From positions 1 to 9,440 of the forward strand of contig URRT01000071.1 in NCBI GenBank assembly GCA_900550355.1: 9,440 nucleotides of DNA. The letters are read 5' to 3'. Source of the stretch: an uncultured Collinsella sp. GTDB taxonomy: Bacteria > Actinomycetota > Coriobacteriia > Coriobacteriales > Coriobacteriaceae. Each line of letters opens with the position of its first letter. Positions within the stretch are counted from its first letter, which is position 1. Position numbers and translations under genes: made by a program. The notes below the pieces were generated by a model. That model had not been told where the DNA came from and did no database searches. It saw only the letters and a list, made by a program, of their open reading frames with translations. Shown one piece after another: positions 1-4,861 of the stretch.

Positions 1-1227
1 CCCGCGGGTTGGCGGCCCGCCCACCGTATGGGCGGCAGCCAGGACTGCGGCCTTGTCGGCAGCATCGCCCGCCTGCTCCAGGTACTGGTTGCACTCGGTC
101 ACAAAGCCAAAGACAGCACCCATGGCACCGGCGGTGTTAAAGTCGTCGTCCATGCACTCCTTAAAGGTGGCACGGGTCTCGGCGGCCTTGGCGGCAAACG
201 CCTCGGATGCTGCCTCATCGGCATCGGCCGTCGCATGGTTCGCGGCCCAGCGCAGGTTCTCGACCGTACCGGCGATACGCGTGAGCGAGTTCTCGGCACC
301 CTCCAGGCGCTCCCAAGAAAAGTCGAGCGGCGAGCGATAGCTCGTCTGCAGCATCAGCAGGCGCAGGGCGGCAGCGGAGTGCTGCTCGAGGACCTCGGCC
401 AGCGTAAAGAAGTTGCCGAGCGACTTGGACATCTTCTCGCCGTCTACCAGCAGCATGCCCGTGTGCATCCAGGTGTTGGAGAAGCCCTGGTGCCAGGCGC
501 AGGTGGCCTGAGCGCACTCGTTCTCGTGATGCGGGAAGGCAAGGTCGGAGCCGCCGCCGTGGATGTCGATCGGAGTACCCAGGTAGCGATGCACCATGGC
601 GGCGCACTCGGTGTGCCAACCAGGACGGCCCTCGCCCCAGGGGCTCGGCCAGCTGGGCTCGCCGGGCTTGGCGGCCTTCCACAGGGCAAAGTCGAGCGGA
701 TCGTTCTTGTCCTCGTTCTCCTCGATGCGCGCGCCAACCATAAGGTCGTCGATGTTGCGGCCCGAAACCTGACCATAGTTGGGATCGCTGCGCACGGCAA
801 AGTACACATCGCCGTTAACGGCTGCGTAAGCGTGGCCCTGCTCGATAAGCGTCTTGATCATGGCGATCATGGGGCCGATCTCCTTGGTGGCGCGGGGGCG
901 CACATCGGGATCGAGCACGTTGGCAGCGCGCATGACGCCGATGAACTTGTCGGAGAACTCCGTCGCGACCTCGGCAGCCGTACGGCCCTGCTCGTTGGCG
1001 CGCTTGATGATCTTGTCATCGACATCGGTGAGGTTCTGGGCGAACGTGACCTCGTAGCCGCTCGCGATGAGCCAGCGGCGGATTACGTCAAAGCTGATGA
1101 ACGTGCGGGCGTTGCCGATGTGGATGTTGTCGTAGACCGTGGGGCCGCACACGTACATGCGGACCTTGCCGGACTCGATGGGCTGGAACTCTTCCTTTTT
1201 ATGGGTAGCGCTGTTGTAGATACGCAT
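1..1227 (-). CDS. cysS: Cysteinyl-tRNA synthetase (3' end cut by window edge)
   Basis: A class I aminoacyl-tRNA synthetase that activates cysteine with ATP and charges tRNA-Cys in the cytoplasm. The reading frame is open from ATG at 1227 to base 1, giving 409 codons without a stop, so the C-terminal anticodon-recognition end lies outside the window. Visible signatures are the HIGH-type motif HIGN at residues 36-39 and KMSKS at 265-269. The four zinc ligands that recognise cysteine are C27, C208 (in GWHTEC), H233 and E237 (in HHENE), each one residue before its E. coli counterpart. The start is supported by AAGGAG six bases upstream, which lies inside the last codons of ispF. The gene follows ispF by 3 bp and is probably translationally coupled to it as the last visible gene of the disA operon. 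Family identity is not in doubt. Confidence 0.97.
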   Translation of the reverse strand, partial: MRIYNSATHKKEEFQPIESGKVRMYVCGPTVYDNIHIGNARTFISFDVIRRWLIASGYEVTFAQNLTDVDDKIIKRANEQGRTAAEVATEFSDKFIGVMRAANVLDPDVRPRATKEIGPMIAMIKTLIEQGHAYAAVNGDVYFAVRSDPNYGQVSGRNIDDLMVGARIEENEDKNDPLDFALWKAAKPGEPSWPSPWGEGRPGWHTECAAMVHRYLGTPIDIHGGGSDLAFPHHENECAQATCAWHQGFSNTWMHTGMLLVDGEKMSKSLGNFFTLAEVLEQHSAAALRLLMLQTSYRSPLDFSWERLEGAENSLTRIAGTVENLRWAANHATADADEAASEAFAAKAAETRATFKECMDDDFNTAGAMGAVFGFVTECNQYLEQAGDAADKAAVLAAAHTVGGPPTRG

Positions 1228-1230
1228 TCG

Positions 1231-1725
1231 TTACTCCTTAACGGTTTTCTGTAGCAGGCAGACGGCCCAGGCGCCGATTCCCTCGCCCCGACCTTCCCAA
1301 CCGAGCTTTTCGGTCGTAGTGGCGGCGACGCCCACGTTTTCGACGTCAACGCCCAGGGCATGGGCGAGGTTGGCGCGCATGGCATCGCGGTGCGGGGTGA
1401 TCTTGGGTTGCTGACAGGCAATGGTGCAATCGGCATCGACAAACTCGAAGCCCAGCTCGCGCGCATAGTCCATCACGCGAGCGAGCAGCACCATCGAATC
1501 AGCACCCTCGTAGGCGGGGTCGGTGTCGGGGAATAGCTTGCCGATGTCTCCCCCGCGGCAGGCGCCCAGAATGGCGTCGGCCAAGGCGTGCGCGAGCACA
1601 TCGGCATCCGAGTGGCCCAGCAGGCCGCGCTCGTAGGGAATGTCGGCACCGCCGATGATACATCGACGCCCCTCCACCAGACGGTGGACGTCGTAGCCAT
1701 GGCCAATGCGCAGGTTACTGAACAT
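1231..1725 (-). CDS. ispF: 2-C-methyl-D-erythritol 2,4-cyclodiphosphate synthase
   Basis: Fifth enzyme of the MEP isoprenoid pathway. It cyclises the CDP-ME 2-phosphate to MEcPP with release of CMP, in the cytoplasm, usually as a trimer. The 164-residue product has the usual family length. The metal ligands are visible as D12 and H14 (GYDVH) and H46 (ADVLAH). The conserved GDIGKLFPDTDP follows at 59-70, and the CMP-binding signature TTTEKLGWEGRGEGIGA lies near the C-terminus. I chose the ATG at 1725 because the conserved fold begins at once (LRIGHGYDVH) and a GAGAGG Shine-Dalgarno-like string lies about nine bases upstream. An in-frame start at 1758 would add eleven non-conserved residues. 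The gene overlaps the end of ispD by 11 bp and abuts cysS. The substrate is made by IspE, which is not in this window, from the IspD product. Confidence 0.96.
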   Translation of the reverse strand: MFSNLRIGHGYDVHRLVEGRRCIIGGADIPYERGLLGHSDADVLAHALADAILGACRGGDIGKLFPDTDPAYEGADSMVLLARVMDYARELGFEFVDADCTIACQQPKITPHRDAMRANLAHALGVDVENVGVAATTTEKLGWEGRGEGIGAWAVCLLQKTVKE

Positions 1726-2443
1726 GGGGAAGGTCCTCTCCCTCGGCCATGCGGCCAAGCAGAATCGCGGTTACGGGACGCAGGTCCTCGGGCACCGTCA
1801 CCTTAAGGTTATCGCGCGGGCTCTGGACGCAGCGGACGCGCCCACCCATGCGCTCGACCAGCGACGAATCATCGGTGCCGATAAAGCCCTCGGCAATGGC
1901 TGCAGCGTGGGCGCGCTTCACAGCATCGACGCTAAAGATCTGCGGCGTCTGCGCGGCCCAATAGAGCTCACGCGGCGGCGTCTCGACGATATTATCGCCG
2001 TCAACGATCTTGAGCGTGTCGATCGCGGGCTGACCGCACACGACACCGTCGAGCGAGCGGTCGCTCACAAGCACGTCGATAGCGTGGTCGATGGCCTCGG
2101 TCGTAATGAGCGGACGAGCGCCATCGTGAATGGCGACGTATTCAAAGCCCGCCGGAACCGCATGCACGCCGGCACGGGTGGAATCCTGACGGGTATCGCC
2201 GGCATCGGCAAAGCTGATGGGCGTGTCATAGTCAAACGGGTCGATGGCCAGGCGGCGCATCTCGGCACGGCGCTCGGCAGGACACACCACTACAATGTGG
2301 CCGACCTTGTCGCTACGATCGAACGCGCGGATGGACCAGCTCATGAGCGGACGGCCCGCCACGTTAACGAGCTGCTTGCCGCCGGGGTTACCAAAGCGCT
2401 GGCCGCTGCCACCGGCAACGACCACGGCGCATACGGGCGCCAT
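1715..2443 (-). CDS. ispD: 2-C-methyl-D-erythritol 4-phosphate cytidylyltransferase
   Basis: Third enzyme of the MEP pathway: it joins CTP and MEP to give CDP-ME and pyrophosphate. The 242 residues match the family length. The nucleotide-binding loop AGGSGQRFG is at 10-18, followed by K23 (the E. coli K27 equivalent). HDGARP, which contacts the substrate and metal, is at 106-111. TDDSSL is at 190-195, and NLKVT at 212-216 carries the second catalytic lysine, K214. The start ATG shares one base with the disA stop codon (TAATG). An AGGGGA string about eight bases upstream inside disA would serve as ribosome binding site, so translation is probably coupled to disA. The 3' end overlaps ispF by 11 bp. 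Adjacent ispD and ispF are common and are sometimes fused; here they are separate. Confidence 0.96.
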   Translation of the reverse strand: MAPVCAVVVAGGSGQRFGNPGGKQLVNVAGRPLMSWSIRAFDRSDKVGHIVVVCPAERRAEMRRLAIDPFDYDTPISFADAGDTRQDSTRAGVHAVPAGFEYVAIHDGARPLITTEAIDHAIDVLVSDRSLDGVVCGQPAIDTLKIVDGDNIVETPPRELYWAAQTPQIFSVDAVKRAHAAAIAEGFIGTDDSSLVERMGGRVRCVQSPRDNLKVTVPEDLRPVTAILLGRMAEGEDLPHVQ

Positions 2444-3510
2444 TATGCGTTCCCCTGTTTGGTGCCCTTCATGCGGTACAGCGAGTCCGCAAGAATGGCA
2501 GGGTTGTTGACGCCAAAGTCGCCCAGGCGCTCCGGATCCTCGCTGATGTCATCCATGAGCTCCTGCAGCGAGCCGTACTCGTCGACGATCTTCTCGGCCA
2601 CGCCGTCGCGCACGACGGACACGCGCGAAAGCGTGCGCAGGCCCAGCGGTGTCATGACGGAGTCCTCGTCCAGGTCGTCGTAACCCAGAACCGCCGCCAC
2701 ATGCTGCGGGTCGGACAGGTCCTTAGGCGTCATGCGAGCGAGCTCGGCGCGAATCTTCTCGGCGTTTGCCTCGGAGGAATCGCTTGCGTAGTCGCGGATC
2801 ATCAGGTCGTATTCGGTATCCATGCTGGAGCCCGCGAGCTGCTCGAGCTGCATCTGCACGAGCTTGCCCTGGTTACCCAGCTTGACGATGCAATCCTTAA
2901 GCTCGGTCTTTGCCTGCTGCATGATCTCGAAACTCGAGAAGATGCCGGTGATGTCGGCGAGCGTAACGTAGTCGTCGAGCTCAAGGGCCGTCAGGCGCAG
3001 CAAGGAGCGATCGAGCGACTGACGGGTGGTCTGAAGCGTGGCGACGAGCTGGTTGACCGAGCTCATGATGGTGGTGACGGGCTGAATCTCGTAGCTCTTG
3101 CCGTGAACGTACACGTTAACGACGGCACGGCGAGCCGAAACCGAGATCACGATGGCATCGGTGAGCACCGACATGCGAGCGGCAGTACGGTGACGCATGC
3201 CCGTCTCACTCGTGGCGAGCGAGGGATCGGGATTGAGGTGGAAGTTGGCGCGCAGGATCTGGGTGAGGTCGCCATCGATAACGATGGCGCCGTCCATCTT
3301 GGAAAGCTCGAACAGGCGGTTCGAGGTAAACGAAATGTTGAGCGGGAAGCCGTCGTTACCGGCGGCGAGCACGTTTTCGGTGTCGCCGACGCAGATAAGG
3401 GCGCCCAGGTGACCGGCGATGATCATATCGAGGGCGGTGCGGATCGGCTGACCAGGTGCCGTCAGGCGGATGGCCTGTTCCATACGCTTTTGCAGCTCGT
3501 TCTTATCCAA
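2443..3510 (-). CDS. disA: DNA integrity scanning diadenylate cyclase DisA (TTG start)
   Basis: Makes cyclic di-AMP from two ATP molecules. In Bacillus, DisA scans DNA as an octamer and slows synthesis at branched structures. The 355 residues show the family's three parts. An N-terminal DAC domain covers roughly 10-145, with the catalytic motifs DGA at 73-75 and RHRTA at 106-110. A helical linker spans about 150-285. A C-terminal helix-hairpin-helix DNA-binding domain lies around 285-345, containing LGLRTLSRVSVV and an FGVNNPAILADSLYRM end. No in-frame ATG exists between the upstream TAG and residue 10. TTG at 3510 is chosen because GGGAG lies seven bases upstream. It is the first gene of a packed minus-strand operon, sharing one base with ispD. 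Its usual partner radA is not adjacent. c-di-AMP commonly controls potassium and osmotic balance. Confidence 0.95.
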   Translation of the reverse strand: MDKNELQKRMEQAIRLTAPGQPIRTALDMIIAGHLGALICVGDTENVLAAGNDGFPLNISFTSNRLFELSKMDGAIVIDGDLTQILRANFHLNPDPSLATSETGMRHRTAARMSVLTDAIVISVSARRAVVNVYVHGKSYEIQPVTTIMSSVNQLVATLQTTRQSLDRSLLRLTALELDDYVTLADITGIFSSFEIMQQAKTELKDCIVKLGNQGKLVQMQLEQLAGSSMDTEYDLMIRDYASDSSEANAEKIRAELARMTPKDLSDPQHVAAVLGYDDLDEDSVMTPLGLRTLSRVSVVRDGVAEKIVDEYGSLQELMDDISEDPERLGDFGVNNPAILADSLYRMKGTKQGNA

Positions 3511-3517
3511 AGCATCG

Positions 3518-3522
3518 CTCCC
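3518..3522 (-). promoter_or_regulatory. Ribosome binding site of disA (decides a TTG start)
   Basis: On the minus strand GGGAG lies seven bases before TTG at 3510. Two nearby ATG triplets (3515 and 3524 on the minus strand) are out of frame with disA. The first in-frame ATG is codon 10 and has only a weak upstream purine run, so TTG is the better start. Confidence 0.6.
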
Positions 3523-3674
3523 ATCGTATACGCTCCATAAACGCTAAATAGTTTCTCACGGTTTGTCCCTGCGGCGCTTGCGAAATCCGATGCTTACAGA
3601 ATGAGCGAACACAGCTTAGGTAGCTCATTTGGGACGGGATCTTTTGACCACCCATGTGGTAGCATCGGGTCTCA

Positions 3675-3680
3675 TATAAA
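3675..3680 (+). promoter_or_regulatory. Candidate -10 box for mntP
   Basis: TATAAA matches five of six bases of the sigma-70-type TATAAT box and would start mntP transcripts near 3687, leaving a leader of about 45 bases. No good -35 box is found 16-18 bp upstream. The box sits in the centre of the 5-bp inverted repeat CTCAT/ATGAG, a position where a repressor could act. Confidence 0.3.
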
Positions 3681-3683
3681 TGA

Positions 3684-3730
3684 GGGAGTAGTCGTGTAAT
3701 CGGATTCGCCCGCAGAGAGGGAGCCAGACT
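3684..3730 (+). promoter_or_regulatory. mntP leader with start-codon-pairing potential
   Basis: The short leader begins with GGGAGTAG, which resembles the conserved 5' end of the yybP-ykoY manganese riboswitch, and ends with CCAGAC, similar to that family's 3' conserved segment. However, only about 30 bases separate the two, too few for the normal multi-helix aptamer. TAGTC (3689-3693) can pair with GACTA (3727-3731), which reaches the first base of the mntP ATG. The ribosome binding site GAGGGAG (3717-3723) lies seven bases before the ATG, inside the enclosed loop. A Mn-sensing role is speculation; the pairing and the ribosome binding site are seen. Confidence 0.3.
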
Positions 3731-4309
3731 ATGGGACTCGCAGAGCTCGTGTTGCTCGCCGTTGGCCTTTCGATGGACGCCTTTGCCGTTTCCATCTGCA
3801 AGGGCCTTGGCATGAAAAAGATCAACCTTAAAGTCGCCGTGGTGCTCGGCCTGTTCTTTGGCGGCTTTCAGGCCGGCATGCCCGTAATCGGATGGGCGCT
3901 TGGCAGCCAGTTTATGGGCATCATCGGCCCCATCGACCACTGGATCGCCTTTATCCTGCTCGCCTTCATCGGCGGCAAAATGCTGTGGGAGGCCTTTACC
4001 GAGGACGAGGATGAAGGCGACGGCAAGGATGCCGAAAAGATTGACCTGGGCGAGTACCTGATCCTCGCCATCGCCACCTCAATCGACGCCCTGGCCGTGG
4101 GCATCTCGTTCGCCGCGCTTTCGGTCGACATCGTTCCCGCTGTATCGCTTATAGGCATCACGACCTTCATCTTCTCCGTTGCCGGCGTGGCGATTGGCCG
4201 CATCTTTGGCGCGCGCTACGAAAAGCCCGCCACCATCGTGGGCGGCGTTGTGCTCATCCTCATCGGCCTCAAGATTTTGCTGGAGCACCTAGGGATTTTA
4301 GTGCTGTAA
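3731..4309 (+). CDS. mntP: Manganese efflux pump MntP
   Basis: Integral membrane exporter that protects the cell from excess Mn2+ (MntP, formerly YebN, DUF204). The 192 residues form six hydrophobic segments (about 3-23, 34-56, 67-88, 108-129, 136-158, 168-190) arranged as two homologous halves. Each half carries the functional aspartate motif: D16 in SMDAFAVS and D119 in SIDALAVG. Between the halves lies a very acidic loop, EDEDEGDGKD at 91-100, plausibly cytosolic. The start has a strong GAGGGAG ribosome binding site at a 7-base spacing. The gene stands alone as a transcription unit, divergent from disA and closed by a strong hairpin terminator before hipB. Family members are commonly controlled by MntR and by an Mn2+ riboswitch; neither control is proven here. 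Base composition is like that of the core genes. Confidence 0.94.
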   Translation: MGLAELVLLAVGLSMDAFAVSICKGLGMKKINLKVAVVLGLFFGGFQAGMPVIGWALGSQFMGIIGPIDHWIAFILLAFIGGKMLWEAFTEDEDEGDGKDAEKIDLGEYLILAIATSIDALAVGISFAALSVDIVPAVSLIGITTFIFSVAGVAIGRIFGARYEKPATIVGGVVLILIGLKILLEHLGILVL

Positions 4310-4338
4310 AACACCCTTCAAAACTAAACGTCCGGATG

Positions 4339-4371
4339 AGGCCTCATGCAGAGTTTTGCATGAGGCCTTTT
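4339..4371 (+). terminator. Intrinsic terminator of mntP, containing operator copy 1
   Basis: A perfect 12-bp stem, AGGCCTCATGCA (4339-4350) with TGCATGAGGCCT (4357-4368), closes a GAGTTT loop and is followed by a short T run (4368-4371). It lies 29 bases after the mntP stop. The top half of the stem plus the loop is also copy 1 of the CATGCA-N6-TGCATG motif that recurs twice before hipB. Confidence 0.85.
4345..4362 (+). promoter_or_regulatory. Putative HipB operator, copy 1
   Basis: CATGCA-GAGTTT-TGCATG, an 18-bp site with perfect inverted 6-bp arms, lies inside the stem-loop of the mntP terminator. Its core TGCA-N6-TGCA starts at 4347, exactly 27 bp before copy 2. Assignment to HipB is inferred from position, repetition and symmetry; no binding data are available. 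Confidence 0.6.
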
Positions 4372-4389
4372 CATGCAGACTTTTGCATG
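4372..4389 (+). promoter_or_regulatory. Putative HipB operator, copy 2
   Basis: CATGCA-GACTTT-TGCATG differs from copy 1 at a single base of 18. It covers the place where a -35 element would lie for the TATGAT box at 4396, so binding would block RNA polymerase. The copy 2 core starts 27 bp after copy 1 and 27 bp before copy 3. Confidence 0.7.
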
Positions 4390-4395
4390 TCATAC

Positions 4396-4401
4396 TATGA
4401 T
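4396..4401 (+). promoter_or_regulatory. Candidate -10 box of the hipBA promoter
   Basis: TATGAT matches five of six positions of TATAAT and lies between operator copies 2 and 3. Transcription would start near 4408, giving a leader of about 22 bases. The -35 region falls in operator copy 2 and matches the consensus poorly, which suggests a weak promoter. An overlapping TACTAT at 4393 is an alternative. Confidence 0.4.
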
Positions 4402-4416
4402 GCAAAAATCTGCACG
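4399..4416 (-). promoter_or_regulatory. Putative HipB operator, copy 3 (reverse orientation)
   Basis: Read on the minus strand the core is TGCA-GATTTT-TGCA (4401-4414), the same motif as copies 1 and 2 with reversed orientation and weaker outer arms. It overlaps the last base of the -10-like TATGAT and the likely transcription start, and ends 15 bases before the hipB start codon. Confidence 0.65.
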
Positions 4417-4429
4417 TTAGGAGATCGCC

Positions 4430-4861
4430 GTGGATACCCTTCCCATCACCACACCGCGCCAAGCTGGCATCTACGTGCGCCAGGCACGCGAGGCTCAGGG
4501 TCTCACCCGTGCCGCCCTCGCTAATAAGGCCGGTGTTTCGGAGCGCCTGCTCGCATCGCTCGAGCTGGGAGATGCCACGGGCATTCGGCTCGACAAGCTG
4601 TTGACCGTCTTTAACGCACTCGGCATAGGTCTCTTTGCGCAAAGCGATAACGACTCCATCGCATCGCCCTCCGAACATCCGATGACGATAGCGGACCTCC
4701 CTATCGCGAACTCGAATGCCCTGCCAAAGCCAAGCGTAGGCAGACGACCCGCTCGACAAGGAACGCCAGCTTTCTATGGTGCCTTGCTGGCCCAAATCGC
4801 AGCCGAGCAAGGCCTTTCCGGCACTTCAGACCTCTCCTTTGGCTGTAAGGTTGTGAAATAA
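4430..4861 (+). CDS. hipB: HipB-like antitoxin, XRE-family transcriptional regulator
   Basis: Likely antitoxin and autorepressor of a hipBA toxin-antitoxin pair. The product has 143 residues. Residues 12-66 form an XRE-type helix-turn-helix domain, with the turn and recognition helix around LTRAALANKAGVSERLLASL (25-44). This is typical of HipB and its relatives. After residue 70 comes a linker rich in S, P and N, a basic patch around GRRPARQ (104-110), and a hydrophobic helix-like stretch AFYGALLAQIAAEQG (114-128). E. coli HipB has only about 88 residues, so this tail is unusual. The start is GTG at 4430, supported by AGGAG six bases upstream (4419-4423). Its stop codon directly abuts the hipA ATG (TAAATG), implying coupled translation. 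Three operator-like repeats precede it. Without hipA next to it one could only say XRE regulator; the pairing makes HipB likely. Confidence 0.85.
   Translation: MDTLPITTPRQAGIYVRQAREAQGLTRAALANKAGVSERLLASLELGDATGIRLDKLLTVFNALGIGLFAQSDNDSIASPSEHPMTIADLPIANSNALPKPSVGRRPARQGTPAFYGALLAQIAAEQGLSGTSDLSFGCKVVK

Larger units (their letters stand above)
3511..3730. other. Divergent intergenic region between disA and mntP
   Basis: This 220-bp, relatively AT-rich stretch must hold the start signals for both the disA operon (minus) and mntP (plus). Visible elements on the plus strand are a TTGACC box at 3644-3649, a small inverted repeat ACCAC-CCAT-GTGGT at 3647-3660, and a TATAAA box at 3675-3680 inside the inverted repeat CTCAT-ATAA-ATGAG (3671-3684). 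GGGAGTAG follows at 3684-3691. The TTGACC to TATAAA spacing is 25 bp, too wide for one standard promoter. A half-site-like TTAGGTAGC (3616-3624) loosely recalls DtxR/MntR-type boxes, but no partner half is clear. I could not place a convincing disA promoter. Confidence 0.5.

Noticed and set aside
28..1254. Long plus-strand open frame (408 codons) opposite cysS
   Set aside because: Its product has no recognisable family features, and the opposite strand encodes clear CysRS with HIGH-type, KMSKS and zinc motifs. Long antisense frames are expected from GC-biased codon use.
1726..1758. Upstream start for ispF
   Set aside because: It would add 11 residues before the conserved N-terminus and overlap ispD further; ATG at 1725 has its own purine-rich site.
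2701..3540. Plus-strand open frame (279 codons) opposite disA
   Set aside because: Mirror frame of disA; no motif, and no ribosome binding site seen. The same reasoning applies to the 325-codon plus-strand frame opposite ispD (1706-2683).
3684..3730. A full yybP-ykoY riboswitch before mntP
   Set aside because: Only the end motifs are suggestive; the interior is too short for the known aptamer helices. Kept only as a low-confidence leader feature.
4345..4416. CRISPR-like or transposon-end repeats
   Set aside because: Only three short palindromic copies, one of them inverted, with 9-bp gaps, no spacers, no cas genes, no transposase and no target duplication; position fits operators.
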